64,000 nt of DNA from Geodermatophilus poikilotrophus (GCF_900111455.1 NZ_FOIE01000007.1:246959-310958), one strand, 5' to 3'. Numbered from the stretch's first letter, positions 55,739-64,000 are shown. Notes: a model not told the origin generated them from the sequence alone. Numbers and translations are program-made.

Positions 55739-56507
55739 ACCAGAGCTGCTCGTCACCCAGGACGGCGGCGTCCTGACCGTCACGTTCAACCGCCCCCGCC
55801 AGCGCAACGCGATGACCTGGGGGATGTACGAGGGTCTCCACGAGGCCTGCGAGAAGGCCGACGCCGATGACGACGTCCGGGTCCTCGTCCTCAAGGGGGC
55901 GGGGGACAAGGCGTTCGTGGCCGGCACGGACATCGGCCAGTTCGCCGACTTCCGGGAGGGTTCCGAGGGCGTCGCGTACGAGGAGAAGATCGCCCGGATC
56001 GTCAACCGGCTGGAGGACGTCGACGTCCCGACCGTCGCGGCCATCCGTGGGTTCTGCGTCGGAGGCGGCCTGGGCATCGCCTCGGTCTGCGACCTGCGGA
56101 TCGCCACTCCCTCGGCCCGCTTCGGCATCCCCATCGCGCGGACCCTGGGCAACTGCCTCTCGATGAACAACTACTCGCTCCTGCTGAACCACCTGGGCCC
56201 GGCCCGGACCCTGGACATGCTGCTGCGGGCGCGGCTGTTCACCGGCGAGGAGGCGGCAGCCGCCGGCTTCGTCGCCGAGCTGTGCGCCGAGGAGGACCTC
56301 GACACGGCCACGGACGCCGTCGTGACGACGCTGCTCGGGCACGCGCCGCTGAGCATGTGGGCGGCGAAGGAGGCGGTCCGCCGCATCCGCCGGGCCACCC
56401 TCCCCGACGGCGACGACATCGTCAGCCGGGTCTTCGCCAGCGAGGACTTCCACTCGGCGGTCGCCGCGTTCGCGACCAAGCAGCCCGTCGTCTGGCAGGG
56501 CCGGTGA
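55731..56507 (+). CDS. Enoyl-CoA hydratase/isomerase family protein
   Basis: 258 residues from GTG 55731. Crotonase core: [32 protein letters not shown] (oxyanion loop) and [20 protein letters not shown]; late [17 protein letters not shown]-like [28 protein letters not shown]. The CVGGG oxyanion segment is intact. Side chains that tell hydratase from isomerase could not be settled. Confidence 0.9.
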   Translation: MDEPELLVTQDGGVLTVTFNRPRQRNAMTWGMYEGLHEACEKADADDDVRVLVLKGAGDKAFVAGTDIGQFADFREGSEGVAYEEKIARIVNRLEDVDVPTVAAIRGFCVGGGLGIASVCDLRIATPSARFGIPIARTLGNCLSMNNYSLLLNHLGPARTLDMLLRARLFTGEEAAAAGFVAELCAEEDLDTATDAVVTTLLGHAPLSMWAAKEAVRRIRRATLPDGDDIVSRVFASEDFHSAVAAFATKQPVVWQGR

Positions 56508-56589
56508 CGGACCCCTCCGCCACGGGGCGGGACCGGGTGGCGCCGCGGCCGGAGCCGGTCGCGGCCACGGAGGACGAGGAGGACGGCCG

Positions 56590-57489
56590 ATGACCCACGT
56601 GGTCCGCTACGAGTCGGAGGGGGTCGTGCTCGTCGGGGTCCTCGACGGCGGGGGCGTGCGTTCCGTGCCGGGGGTGGGGTCGATGGCCGGGCTGCTCGCC
56701 GGGGACCTCGCCACGGCCAGGTCCGCGGTCGAGGCCGCCGCCGGGCAGCCGGCCGTCCCGGTGGGGGACGTGCGGCTGCTCCCGCCGGTCGACGGGCTGA
56801 CCGAGGTCTGGGCCTCGGGCGTCACCTACGAGCGGTCGATGGACGCGCGCGTCGAGGAGAGCCAGGTCCAGGACGTCTACTCCCGGGTCTACGCGGCGGA
56901 CCGGCCCGAGCTGTTCTTCAAGTCCGCCGCCTGGCGGGTGGTCACCGACGGCGAGCCGATCGCCGTCCGGCCCGACTCCGCGGTGACGGTGCCCGAACCG
57001 GAGATCGCGGCCGTCGTCACGGCGACCGCCGAGGTGTTCGGGTACACCGTGTGCGACGACGTCTCCTCGCGGGACATCGAGGGCGAGAACCCGCTGTACC
57101 TGCCCCAGGCCAAGGTCTACGCCGGGAGCTGCGCCCTGGCTCCGGGGATCCGGCCCGCGTGGGAGGTGCCCGACCCGTCGGCGCTGGCCATCGAGCTCCG
57201 CGTGACCCGGGACGGTGCCACGGTGTTCGAGGGGTCGACGACGACGGCCCGGATGCACCGGTCGGTGGCCGACCTCGTCGCCCACCTCGTGGCGGCGCAG
57301 GACTTCCCGGCCGGAGCGGTGCTCTCCACCGGGACCGGGATCGTGCCGGGCCTGGACTTCACGCTGCTCGAGGGGGACGAGGTGCAGGTGACCGTCGAGC
57401 ACGTCGGGACCCTCACCAACCCCGTCGGCACGCTGGCGGCCGCGCGGGCGGCTGCCGCACGACGCGTGCCGCCCGGAGCCGTCCGATGA
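56590..57489 (+). CDS. FAH-superfamily protein, AraD1/KdaD-like
   Basis: 299 residues from ATG 56590. [50 protein letters not shown] (metal Glu pair) and [33 protein letters not shown] are hallmarks of the sugar-acid branch of the fumarylacetoacetate hydrolase family (2-keto-3-deoxy-D-arabinonate dehydratase and relatives). The 82 bp before it carry no gene. Last gene of the plus arm. Confidence 0.87.
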   Translation: MTHVVRYESEGVVLVGVLDGGGVRSVPGVGSMAGLLAGDLATARSAVEAAAGQPAVPVGDVRLLPPVDGLTEVWASGVTYERSMDARVEESQVQDVYSRVYAADRPELFFKSAAWRVVTDGEPIAVRPDSAVTVPEPEIAAVVTATAEVFGYTVCDDVSSRDIEGENPLYLPQAKVYAGSCALAPGIRPAWEVPDPSALAIELRVTRDGATVFEGSTTTARMHRSVADLVAHLVAAQDFPAGAVLSTGTGIVPGLDFTLLEGDEVQVTVEHVGTLTNPVGTLAAARAAAARRVPPGAVR

Positions 57490-57543
57490 CGGCGTCCCCG
57501 GCGCGCCCGACGGCGCGACGCTGAGGTGAGGACACGCCGGTGA

Positions 57544-57567
57544 CCGTCCCCGCGAGCGCGGGGGCGG
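57544..57567. terminator. Convergent terminator hairpin after the FAH gene
   Basis: CCGTCCCCGC (57544-57553), GAGC loop, GCGGGGGCGG (57558-57567), with one T-G wobble. It lies between the FAH gene and the convergent DUF1707 gene. It resembles a type I-E CRISPR repeat by eye, but only one copy exists. Confidence 0.6.
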
Positions 57568-57600
57568 TTCCCGGCGTGCGGTGGCCGGGGGACGACGGCG

Positions 57601-58032
57601 TCAGCGCCTGGGCCGGCCGATGCCCACCACGTACAGGACGAGCAAGGCGGCACCGGGGACGCTCAACCAGATCCACCAGGGGTAGATGCCGCCCTCGCTG
57701 GTGACCGTCACCAGCCCCCACACCACCAGGTTCACCGCGGCGATGCTCGCCCAGACGATCGTCAGCACCCGCATCGCGGTGCCGGCGTCGTCGTCGGAGA
57801 ACCGCCGGCCCAGCGGCGGCGGGGCCGGCGGCTCGGGCGGCAGCTCGGGCAGGTCGCGGGTGACCCGCGACAGCTCGCCGCGGGTGCGGGCGGCCCAGGC
57901 CGACTGCACGCGGGTGTCGAACTCGTGCAGGTCGAGCTGGCCCGCGGCGACGGCGCGGCGCAGCCTCTCCTGGACGGCGGCCCGCTCGGGGTCCGACACG
58001 CGCAGCTCGTCGGGGTGCACCGGCTCGACCAC
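57601..58032 (-). CDS. DUF1707 domain membrane protein
   Basis: 143 residues from GTG 58032 (MVEPVHPDELRVSD). DUF1707 motif RVSDPERAAVQERLRRAVAAGQLDLHEFDTRVQSAWAARTRGEL is present; two hydrophobic segments follow (about 92-112 and 119-139). Widespread in actinobacteria; function unknown. The upstream 129 bp repeat CGGTGC/CTCCTGCGGTGC words. Confidence 0.75.
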   Translation of the reverse strand: MVEPVHPDELRVSDPERAAVQERLRRAVAAGQLDLHEFDTRVQSAWAARTRGELSRVTRDLPELPPEPPAPPPLGRRFSDDDAGTAMRVLTIVWASIAAVNLVVWGLVTVTSEGGIYPWWIWLSVPGAALLVLYVVGIGRPRR

Positions 58033-58160
58033 GTGCCGATCGTGGCACCGCGACCGGACGCCGTGGGCGGTGCGACGCGCGGTCCGACTCCTGCGGTGCC
58101 GTCGCCGCTCCTGCGGTGCTGCGGTGCCGCAGGAGCGCGCGGGAGACCGCGGGAGCGGAC

Positions 58161-58580
58161 TCACCCCTCGGCGAGCGTGCGCAGGATCCGGGCCAGCGCG
58201 GCGCGGTCGGCGGCGTCGAGGCGGGCGAACAGGTCGCGGTTGTCGGCGGCCCGGGCGGCGGCGATCTCCTGCTGGACCCGGCGTCCTCGGGCGGTCGGCG
58301 TGAGCACCACCGCCCGCCGGTCGGTCGGGTCCGGCGTGCGCTCGACCAGGCCGCGGGCCTGCAGCGCGTCGGCGACCTCGGTGGCCGAGCGCGGGGCGAT
58401 GTGCAGCGCCTCGGCCAGGTCGGACAGCCGCGTGCCGGCCCGGTCGGTGACGACGCGCAGCGCGCGGGCGTGGTGTGGCGAGAGGTCCCAGGGCGCCAGC
58501 GTGTCCCGCCACCGCCGGCGCTGCCCGCGGGCGGCCCGCACGAGCAGCTCGCCCAGCGCCTCGGCGTCGTCCTCCGGCAT
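58161..58580 (-). CDS. MarR-family repressor of the divergent ABC exporter
   Basis: 139 residues, wHTH WDLSPHHARALRVVTDRAGTRLSDLAEALHIAPRSATEVADALQARGLVERTPDPTDRRAVVLTPTARG with the DRR wing. It reads away from an ABC exporter gene, with a palindrome in the 63-bp gap, the usual arrangement for autoregulation and drug-inducible efflux. Confidence 0.92.
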   Translation of the reverse strand: MPEDDAEALGELLVRAARGQRRRWRDTLAPWDLSPHHARALRVVTDRAGTRLSDLAEALHIAPRSATEVADALQARGLVERTPDPTDRRAVVLTPTARGRRVQQEIAAARAADNRDLFARLDAADRAALARILRTLAEG

Positions 58581-58611
58581 GACGGGGATCCTACCGACGA
58601 CCGCCTGGTTG

Positions 58612-58624
58612 CCTCATGGTGAGG
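58612..58624. promoter_or_regulatory. Palindrome in the MarR-exporter divergent gap
   Basis: CCTCA (58612-58616), TGG, TGAGG (58620-58624). The word GCCTCA appears again at 58627. Likely MarR operator that would block both promoters. Confidence 0.5.
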
Positions 58625-58643
58625 TAGCCTCAGTATCGAGGAG

Positions 58644-60488
58644 GTGGTCGCCATCGACGACACCAGAGGACCGGGCGGCGGCGGGCGCCCGGGGCGCACC
58701 GCCGACCCGGCCGACCGCGCCCAGCTCGAGCGCCACCCGGTGCCGCTGCGCCGGGTGACCGCGCTGTTCGCCCCCTACCGCTGGCAGGTCGCCACGGTCG
58801 TGGGTCTCATCGTCGCCTCGTCCCTGGTGGCGCTGGCGACGCCGTTCCTGGTCCGGCTGGTCATCGACGAGGCCCTGCCCCGCGAGGACGTGCGCCTGCT
58901 CGTCCGGGCGGTCCTGGGGATGCTCGCCGTCGCCGCCACCACCGCCGTCCTCGGCGTGGTGCAGACCTGGCTGTCGACGACCGTCGGCCAGCGGGTCATG
59001 CACGGCCTGCGGACGGCGGTCTTCACCCACCTGCAACGGCAGTCGCTCGGCTTCTTCACCCGCACGCGCGGCGGGGAGGTGCAGTCGCGGCTCACCCACG
59101 ACATCGCCGGCATGCAGTCGGTGGTGACCTCGACGGCGACGTCGCTGGCGGCCAACGCCACCACGGTGGTCGGCACGGTGGCGGCGATGGTGGCGCTGTC
59201 CTGGCGGCTGTCGCTGCTCTCGCTGGTCGTCCTGCCGCCCGCCGTGCTGCTGACCCGCAAGGTCGCCCGGATGCGCCGCACGGTCACCGCGCAGCGCCAG
59301 CGGCACCTCGCCGACATGCACGCGCAGGTCGAGGAGGGGCTGTCGGTCAGCGGTGTGCTGCTGGGCAAGACCCTCGGTGCCGGGCCCGCCCAGTCGCGCC
59401 GCTTCGCCGACACGTCGGCCGACCTCGTCGGCCTCGAGGTGCGCGCGCAGCTGGCCGGGCGTTGGCGGATGGCCACGATGAGCATCGTCTTCGCCGGCAT
59501 CCCGGCGCTGATCTACCTGGCCGCGGGCCTGCCGGCGACCTCCGGCGGCATGACGATCGGCACGCTGGTCGCCTTCACCGCGCTGCAGGGCACGCTGTTC
59601 CGCCCGCTCATGGGCCTGCTGGACGTCGGCGTGCAGGTCACCGCCTCGATGGCGCTGTTCAGCCGGGTGTTCGAGTACCTCGACCTGCCGGTGGAGGTCG
59701 ACGACCCGGCCGATCCGGTGCCGCTGGATCCGGCGGACGTGCGCGGCGAGGTGCGGCTGGAGGGCGTCTCCTTCACCTACCCCGACGGCCACCGGCCGGC
59801 GCTGGACGGCGTGGACCTGACCGTCCCCGCCGGGACGGCGCTGGCGCTGGTGGGGGAGACCGGCTCGGGCAAGAGCACGCTGGCCTCGCTGGTCGCCCGC
59901 CTGGCCGACCCGACCGCCGGCCGGGTGACCGTCGACGGCGTCGACCTGCGCGACCTCTCGCTGGCCACGCTGTCGCGGGTGGTCGGCGTCGTCGCGCAGG
60001 AGACCTACCTGCTGCACACGACCGTGCGGGAGAACCTGCGGCACGCCCGGCCCGACGCGACCGACGCCGAGATGGAGGACGCCGCGCGCCGGGCCCAGGT
60101 CCACGACGTGGTCGCCGCGCTGCCCGACGGCTACGACACCGTCGTCGGCGCCCGCGGGCACCGCTTCTCCGGCGGCGAGAAGCAGCGGCTGGCCATCGCC
60201 CGCACGCTGCTGCGCGACCCGCGGGTGCTGGTGCTCGACGAGGCCACCAGCGCGCTGGACACCGGCACCGAGCGGGCCGTGCAGGCCGCCCTCGACGAGG
60301 CCAGCCGGGGCCGGACGACGATCACCATCGCCCACCGGCTGTCGACCGTGCGGCACGCCGACCGGATCGCCGTCCTGGACGCCGGCCGGGTGGCCGAGAG
60401 CGGCGCCCACGACGAGCTGGTCGCCCGCGGCGGCCGGTACGCCGCGCTGGTGGCCGCCGGCGACCGGGACGTGCCGGTGGCGGCCTAG
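58644..60488 (+). CDS. ABC exporter (fused permease-ATPase, MDR type)
   Basis: 614 residues from GTG 58644. Six membrane segments (about 45-315), then the ATPase: Walker A ALVGETGSGKSTLASL, signature RFSGGEKQRLAIARTL, Walker B VLVLDEATSALD, H-loop TIAHRLSTVRHADR. Half-transporter, so it works as a homodimer or with an unseen partner. Controlled most likely by the divergent MarR. Confidence 0.95.
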   Translation: MVAIDDTRGPGGGGRPGRTADPADRAQLERHPVPLRRVTALFAPYRWQVATVVGLIVASSLVALATPFLVRLVIDEALPREDVRLLVRAVLGMLAVAATTAVLGVVQTWLSTTVGQRVMHGLRTAVFTHLQRQSLGFFTRTRGGEVQSRLTHDIAGMQSVVTSTATSLAANATTVVGTVAAMVALSWRLSLLSLVVLPPAVLLTRKVARMRRTVTAQRQRHLADMHAQVEEGLSVSGVLLGKTLGAGPAQSRRFADTSADLVGLEVRAQLAGRWRMATMSIVFAGIPALIYLAAGLPATSGGMTIGTLVAFTALQGTLFRPLMGLLDVGVQVTASMALFSRVFEYLDLPVEVDDPADPVPLDPADVRGEVRLEGVSFTYPDGHRPALDGVDLTVPAGTALALVGETGSGKSTLASLVARLADPTAGRVTVDGVDLRDLSLATLSRVVGVVAQETYLLHTTVRENLRHARPDATDAEMEDAARRAQVHDVVAALPDGYDTVVGARGHRFSGGEKQRLAIARTLLRDPRVLVLDEATSALDTGTERAVQAALDEASRGRTTITIAHRLSTVRHADRIAVLDAGRVAESGAHDELVARGGRYAALVAAGDRDVPVAA

Positions 60489-60628
60489 GGCCTGGGCTCC
60501 CACAGGCCGTCCAGCGCGGGGAACACGGCGAACAGCAGCAGCGCCGCCGCGGCGAGGACCAGCAGGAGCGCCGTCGTCCCCCGCACTGCGTGCGAGCCGG
60601 GCAGGTGGCGCCAGATCCAGGCGTACAC
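60485..60628 (-). CDS. 47-residue membrane protein coupled to the sortase gene
   Basis: This gene falls below most length cut-offs: GTG 60628 to TAG 60485. It starts MYAWIWRHLPGS, has a hydrophobic helix ALLLVLAAAALLLFAVFPAL (about 20-39) and ends GLWEPRP. Its start is 3 bp after the sortase stop, and its last bases overlap the end of the convergent exporter gene. Small proteins of this layout occur next to class E sortases in actinobacteria as far as I recall. Role unknown; it might tether or regulate the sortase. Confidence 0.7.
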   Translation of the reverse strand: MYAWIWRHLPGSHAVRGTTALLLVLAAAALLLFAVFPALDGLWEPRP

Positions 60629-60631
60629 GGC

Positions 60632-61288
60632 TCAGACCTCCTCGAGGGCCGCGGGGCCGTCCGGGGCCTCGGCCTTGCCGACCGAGGTCTCGAGCTCGCC
60701 GTGGACGACGAGCCGCTCGCGGGTGGAGAACTTGGGGTGGCAGGTGGTCATCGTCAGGAAGGCGCCGGTCGCCTCGCCGTTGGCCGCTCCGCCCGGAGTG
60801 GGGGCGACGACGCTGCTCTGGCTCGGGTCGACGACGGTCGTCGTCGTCACCCGGTAGACGTGCCAGGCGTCCACGGTCTCCACGACGACGGGGTCGCCCG
60901 GCCGGAGGACGTCCAGGGCGATGAACGGGCTGCCGCGGCCGACGCGGTGGCCGGCCATGGCGAAGTTGCCCCGTTCGCCGGGCATCGCCGAACCGGCGTA
61001 GTGGCCGGGGCCGTCCTCGAGCTCGTCCGGGTCGGTCCCCTCGACCACGGCGCGGGTCCAGTCCTCGCCGAAGCGCGGGACGTGGACGAAGGCGAAGGCC
61101 TGCCCGGAGTCGGGCTCCGCGTCGGGCGTGCCGGACGTCCAGTCCTCGCGGAGCTCCTCGGCCACCTGGTCCTGGGCCCGGTCGCTCCAGAGGTCGGTCA
61201 CCCACACCTCGTAGACCACGAAGAGGAGCAGCACCGCGCCGGCGGTGACCGCGAGCTCGGAGAGCCCGCGCAGGATCGTGCGGGTCAT
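60632..61288 (-). CDS. Class E sortase
   Basis: 218 residues, one N-terminal membrane segment (about 12-31). Catalytic residues are present: His114 in FAMAGHRVG, Cys183 in FLTMTTCHPKF, and Arg190 in STRERL. The TxTTC signature plus the His and Arg spacing fit class E. It attaches proteins bearing a C-terminal sorting signal to the peptidoglycan. It lies 67 bp after a gene for such a protein. Confidence 0.93.
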   Translation of the reverse strand: MTRTILRGLSELAVTAGAVLLLFVVYEVWVTDLWSDRAQDQVAEELREDWTSGTPDAEPDSGQAFAFVHVPRFGEDWTRAVVEGTDPDELEDGPGHYAGSAMPGERGNFAMAGHRVGRGSPFIALDVLRPGDPVVVETVDAWHVYRVTTTTVVDPSQSSVVAPTPGGAANGEATGAFLTMTTCHPKFSTRERLVVHGELETSVGKAEAPDGPAALEEV

Positions 61289-61355
61289 CGGTCCCCCTGT
61301 CCGATGGCGCGTCCCGCCCGCCGGGTGCCGACGGGCGGGACGCGGGAGGTCACGG

Positions 61356-62519
61356 TCAGGACGCCGAGCCGGCCCTGCGGCGACGGCTCAGCAGCAGCCC
61401 GGCGCTCCCGCCGGCGAGGACCAGTCCGCCGACCGCGGCCAGGCCCAGGACGTCGGCACCGGTGTCGGGCAGCGGGGTGCCGTACTCGGTCGGCGCGGGC
61501 GGGTCCGTGGGGTCGGTCGCCGGGACGACGACCTGGCGGCTGGCCGTGGTGGACGCGCCGTCGTCGTCGGTGACGGTCAGCGTGACGGTGTAGGTGCCGG
61601 GGGCGGCGTACTCGTGCACCACCTGCTGGCCGGTGGCGGGCGCCGAGCCGTCGCCGAAGCTCCACGTGAAACCGGTGACCGCGCCGTCGCTGTCGGCCGA
61701 CCCGGCCGCGGAGAAGGTGAAGGTCGTGCCGGTGCCGGTGGCCGTGACGGCGGCGATCGGCGCCTGGTTGGCCGGGTCGCCACCCGGGGTGCCACCCGTG
61801 TCGCCGCCCGGGGTGCCACCCGTGTCGCCACCGGGGTCGCCGCCCGGGTCGGTGCCCGCGCCGGAGCCGAACCGGAAGTCGTTGCAGCCGAAGGTCAGGC
61901 CGTGGACCACGACGTCAGCGCCCGGCTGGTAGAGGAGCTGGAAGCCGAGGCTGGTCACCGTCGCGTCGGGGTAGACGGCGCTGATCTCGACGAGGGTGGC
62001 CTCCTGGCTGCTCTCGGAGTCGAGCTCGGCCAGCGGGCCCAGCGCGCTCCACCACAGGTCGGCCGGCTCGCCGGCCTCCGGCTCCCAGTACACGAGGATG
62101 GCCTGGGCGGGGTCGTCGCCCGCGGGCCCGTCGAGGTCGACGTACAGCTCGTACGTCGGGTGGTTGCCGACGGGCTGGCCCGGGGCGAGCGTGGTGTCGA
62201 GGTCGACGTTGGACTGCGCCGTGGCGTCGGCCAGCGGGATCTCGAGCCCGTCCATGAAGTAGGAGGCGTAGGCGGCGCTGCGCGGGTCGTCCTCGGCCGA
62301 CGGCATCGTGAGGCGCAGCCCGTCCGTCCGCATCTCCGCGGTCGCCCCCTCGCCCACGCCGGTGAGCGCCCCGGTGAAGGCCCCCTCGAGCCCGGCCAGG
62401 TCGAGCGGGGTGACCCCGCAGCCGCTCGCCGAGGCGATCCCCGGTGCGACCGTGCCGAGCACGGCGAAGGAGCCGAGACCCAGTGCTCCTGCGGCGATCA
62501 GGCTGGTGGTGCGCTTCAT
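61356..62519 (-). CDS. PKD-domain surface protein with LPDTG sorting signal
   Basis: 387 residues. Signal peptide MKRTTSLIAAGALGLGSFAVLG..ASA, about 1-32. A central beta-rich domain (about 33-235) with a few cysteines, a repeat linker TGGTPGGD in three copies (about 240-262), a PKD domain (ADSDGAVTGFTWSFGDGS, YAAPGTYTVTLTVTDDDG), then LPDTG at 350-354, a hydrophobic helix and RRRR. It is anchored to the cell wall by a sortase; the linker repeats are periodic at DNA level. Substrate of the adjacent sortase by context. Confidence 0.88.
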   Translation of the reverse strand: MKRTTSLIAAGALGLGSFAVLGTVAPGIASASGCGVTPLDLAGLEGAFTGALTGVGEGATAEMRTDGLRLTMPSAEDDPRSAAYASYFMDGLEIPLADATAQSNVDLDTTLAPGQPVGNHPTYELYVDLDGPAGDDPAQAILVYWEPEAGEPADLWWSALGPLAELDSESSQEATLVEISAVYPDATVTSLGFQLLYQPGADVVVHGLTFGCNDFRFGSGAGTDPGGDPGGDTGGTPGGDTGGTPGGDPANQAPIAAVTATGTGTTFTFSAAGSADSDGAVTGFTWSFGDGSAPATGQQVVHEYAAPGTYTVTLTVTDDDGASTTASRQVVVPATDPTDPPAPTEYGTPLPDTGADVLGLAAVGGLVLAGGSAGLLLSRRRRAGSAS

Positions 62520-62818
62520 GACAACCCCCGTTGTCCGGTGGACGTGCGAGGGCGGGTGAGCCCGGCCCCCGTCGAGCTGGACCGACACTGACCGCCGGGC
62601 GAGGGGGAGGACACCCCCCGTTGACGCCGACCGCCCCTCCCCAGGGCTGGGGGCCGTCCGCCGCGCCGTCACGCATGGTCATCGAAGCCGATACTCTCCG
62701 GGGTCGTCGCTCCCCCTGGTCCGGGGGTTGACCGCGACGCCGATGAGGACCGGGCACGCGGGCCGTCCTACGAGCAGAGGCCGCCGGCCGGGGCGGCCGG
62801 GAACCGAGGAGGACCATC
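62520..62818. other. Divergent promoter region without a gene
   Basis: About 300 bp between the surface-protein gene and the RibD-C gene. No reading frame with gene-like composition; no clear hairpin. It should hold two outward promoters. The only AT-richer spot is around 62680-62700. Confidence 0.5.
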
Positions 62819-63457
62819 GTGCGACCGCTCGTCGTCACCGAGTTCACGACGCTCGACGGGGTCGTGCAGGCCCCGGGTGGTCCCGACGAGGACACCTCCG
62901 GCGGCTTCCCGCACGGCGGCTGGCTGGTGCCCTTCTTCGACGACACCCTCGGGGCGCAGATGGACGCCTGGTTCGCCGGCGTCGAGGACTTCCTGCTCGG
63001 CCGTGGGACCTACGAGATCTTCGCCGCGGCCTGGCCCCAGGCGCCGACCGAGGACGACCCGGTCGCCGAGGCGCTGAACACCCGCACCAAGCACGTCGCC
63101 TCCCGCACGCTGACCGCGCTCGACTGGTCCGGCGCGCGGCTGCTGGAGGGGGACGTCGTCGACGCGGTGCGCGCACTCACGGCAGCCGACGGCGGGGAGC
63201 TGCAGGTGCACGGCTCGCCCGGCCTGGTGCAGACGCTGCTGCGCGCGGACCTGGTCGACGAGCTGCGCCTGGTCGTGGCGCCGGTGGTGCTCGGCGAGGG
63301 CAAGCGGCTGTTCGGCGACGGCGCGATCCCGCGGTCATGGCGGCTGACCGCGTCGGCGGCCACGCCGACCGGCGTGCTGCTGTGCACCTACCGCCGGGGC
63401 GGCGAGGTGGAGACCGGCGCGATGGGCGCCGAGTACGAGGACGCCGTCAGCGGCTGA
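62819..63457 (+). CDS. RibD C-terminal (dihydrofolate reductase-like) protein
   Basis: 212 residues from GTG 62819 (GAGGAGGACC upstream). Fold markers VVTEFTTLDGVVQAPGGPDED, FLLGRGTYEIFAAAWP, KHVASRTL, LQVHGSPGLVQTLLRADLVDELRLVVAPVVLGEGKRLF and a C-terminal TGVLLCTYRRGG. It is an NADPH-dependent reductase-like protein of unknown substrate. It overlaps the convergent EAL gene by 11 bp. Confidence 0.9.
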   Translation: MRPLVVTEFTTLDGVVQAPGGPDEDTSGGFPHGGWLVPFFDDTLGAQMDAWFAGVEDFLLGRGTYEIFAAAWPQAPTEDDPVAEALNTRTKHVASRTLTALDWSGARLLEGDVVDAVRALTAADGGELQVHGSPGLVQTLLRADLVDELRLVVAPVVLGEGKRLFGDGAIPRSWRLTASAATPTGVLLCTYRRGGEVETGAMGAEYEDAVSG

Positions 63458-64000
63458 GGGCGGGCTGCGCGGCGACCGCGGGCCGCGGCACCAGCGGGGC
63501 CAGCGCCTCGGGCGGGCCCGGCCGGCCGAAGTGCCAGCCCTGGCCGTGGTCGACGCCCAGCGACCGCAGCGCCGTGGCGTCCTCGGCGGTCTCCACGCCC
63601 TCGGCGACCACCCGGGCGCCGGAGCCGTGCGCGAAGGTGGTCAGCGAGCCGACCAGCGTGGCGAGCACCCGGTCGGTGGCCACCCCGGCGGCGATGCTGC
63701 GGTCGAGCTTGATGACGTCCGGGGCGGTCACCACGATGTGCCGCAGGCTCGAGAAGCCGGCACCGACGTCGTCGATCGCCAGCCGCAGCCCGGCCTTACG
63801 GAACGGGGCCAGGGCGGCGGACAGGCGGTCGTAGTCCTCCACCGCGTCGTGCTCGGTGAGCTCCAGGACCACGCGGTCCAGCGGCAGCCGTCCCAGCAGC
63901 TCGGCGAACCCAGGGGTGAGCACGGTGGCGGGCGAGACATTCAGGGCGATGTAGCCGTCGACCCGGTCGAGGTGCTCGGCGGCGCGCGCCAGGGCCTGCA
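63447..64000 (-). CDS. EAL-domain c-di-GMP phosphodiesterase, N-terminal part missing
   Basis: The frame is open to the window edge, so the 5' end lies beyond. The visible 184 residues contain NVSPATVLTPGFAELL, VVLELTEHDAVEDY, LAIDDVGAGFSSLRHI (usual DDFGxGYSSL), VIKLDRSIA and VVAEGVETAEDATALRSLGVDHGQGWHFGRP. The catalytic Asp pair and Glu look present. The EAL motif itself would be farther upstream. The C-terminal tail is Pro/Ala rich. Confidence 0.9.
   Translation of the reverse strand, partial: QALARAAEHLDRVDGYIALNVSPATVLTPGFAELLGRLPLDRVVLELTEHDAVEDYDRLSAALAPFRKAGLRLAIDDVGAGFSSLRHIVVTAPDVIKLDRSIAAGVATDRVLATLVGSLTTFAHGSGARVVAEGVETAEDATALRSLGVDHGQGWHFGRPGPPEALAPLVPRPAVAAQPALSR

Noticed and set aside
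57544-57567. CRISPR repeat-like GTCCCCGC-GAGC-GCGGGG word
   Set aside because: Only one copy, no spacers or cas genes nearby; the position between convergent genes fits a terminator.
57490-57600. A possible small RNA gene after the FAH gene
   Set aside because: Beyond the terminator-like stem there is no promoter match or second structure.

Overview
The window is about 74% GC chromosome with dense, mostly ATG/GTG-started genes, frequent 1-8 bp start/stop overlaps and no sign of phage, plasmid or insertion sequences. Gene content (SpoIIE-type phosphatases, MEDS/HATPase anti-sigma kinases, class E sortase, DUF1707 protein, LigC-type ligase, TTT transporter, intergenic GC hairpins) points to a high-GC actinobacterium. 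A member of the Geodermatophilaceae (Geodermatophilus/Blastococcus/Modestobacter-like) is my best guess, by inference only. No rRNA, tRNA or CRISPR array was seen.

Layout. 1-3.6 kb: end of a GAF/SpoIIE phosphatase gene, then a zinc pair (AztD-like metallochaperone, AztC/ZnuA-like binding lipoprotein) behind a Zur-like box. 3.6-6.6 kb: GH65 phosphorylase/hydrolase and a RsbW-like ATPase. 6.85-12.3 kb: thiamin locus, in which a TPP riboswitch heads cytX-thiO-thiS-thiG-thiE/tenI on the minus strand and a tandem tenA pair runs divergently. 12.4-23.5 kb: housekeeping and accessory genes (Nramp transporter, Mut7-C RNase, VOC protein, GNAT, alpha/beta hydrolase, MDR reductase, MsrA, two methyltransferases, chemoreceptor, LiaF-like protein). 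23.5-26.6 kb: uric acid catabolism (uricase, HIU hydrolase, OHCU decarboxylase, and a divergent HpcH/HpaI-type aldolase). 26.6-32.8 kb: a 1708-residue sensor/phosphatase/anti-sigma/STAS fusion and a MEDS-HATPase protein. 32.8-43.4 kb: MarR, ATP-dependent ligase, DUF1992 protein, a PD40 propeller, LuxR, hydantoinase A/B, a membrane protein, an AlkZ-like protein.

43.5-57.5 kb is the most distinctive block. It is a divergent catabolic locus around a GntR/FCD regulator. The minus arm is gntR, two half-MaoC dehydratases, a U32-like TIM barrel, a DapA-family aldolase, a GlcD-like FAD oxidase and an AceE-like thiamin enzyme. The plus arm is a class III CoA transferase, an FlK-like thioesterase, TctCBA transporter, an enoyl-CoA hydratase and an AraD1/KdaD-like FAH enzyme. 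Together they suggest uptake, CoA activation, hydration/dehydration, aldol cleavage and oxidative decarboxylation of an unidentified carboxylic acid.

57.6-64 kb: a DUF1707 protein, a MarR-ABC exporter divergent pair with a palindromic operator, a compact sortase unit (LPDTG PKD surface protein, class E sortase and a 47-residue membrane protein too short for routine ORF calling), a RibD-C reductase, and the 3' part of an EAL-domain gene.

Four proteins of the partner-switching type and six or more GC-rich intergenic hairpins sharing sequence at their edges recur through the window.
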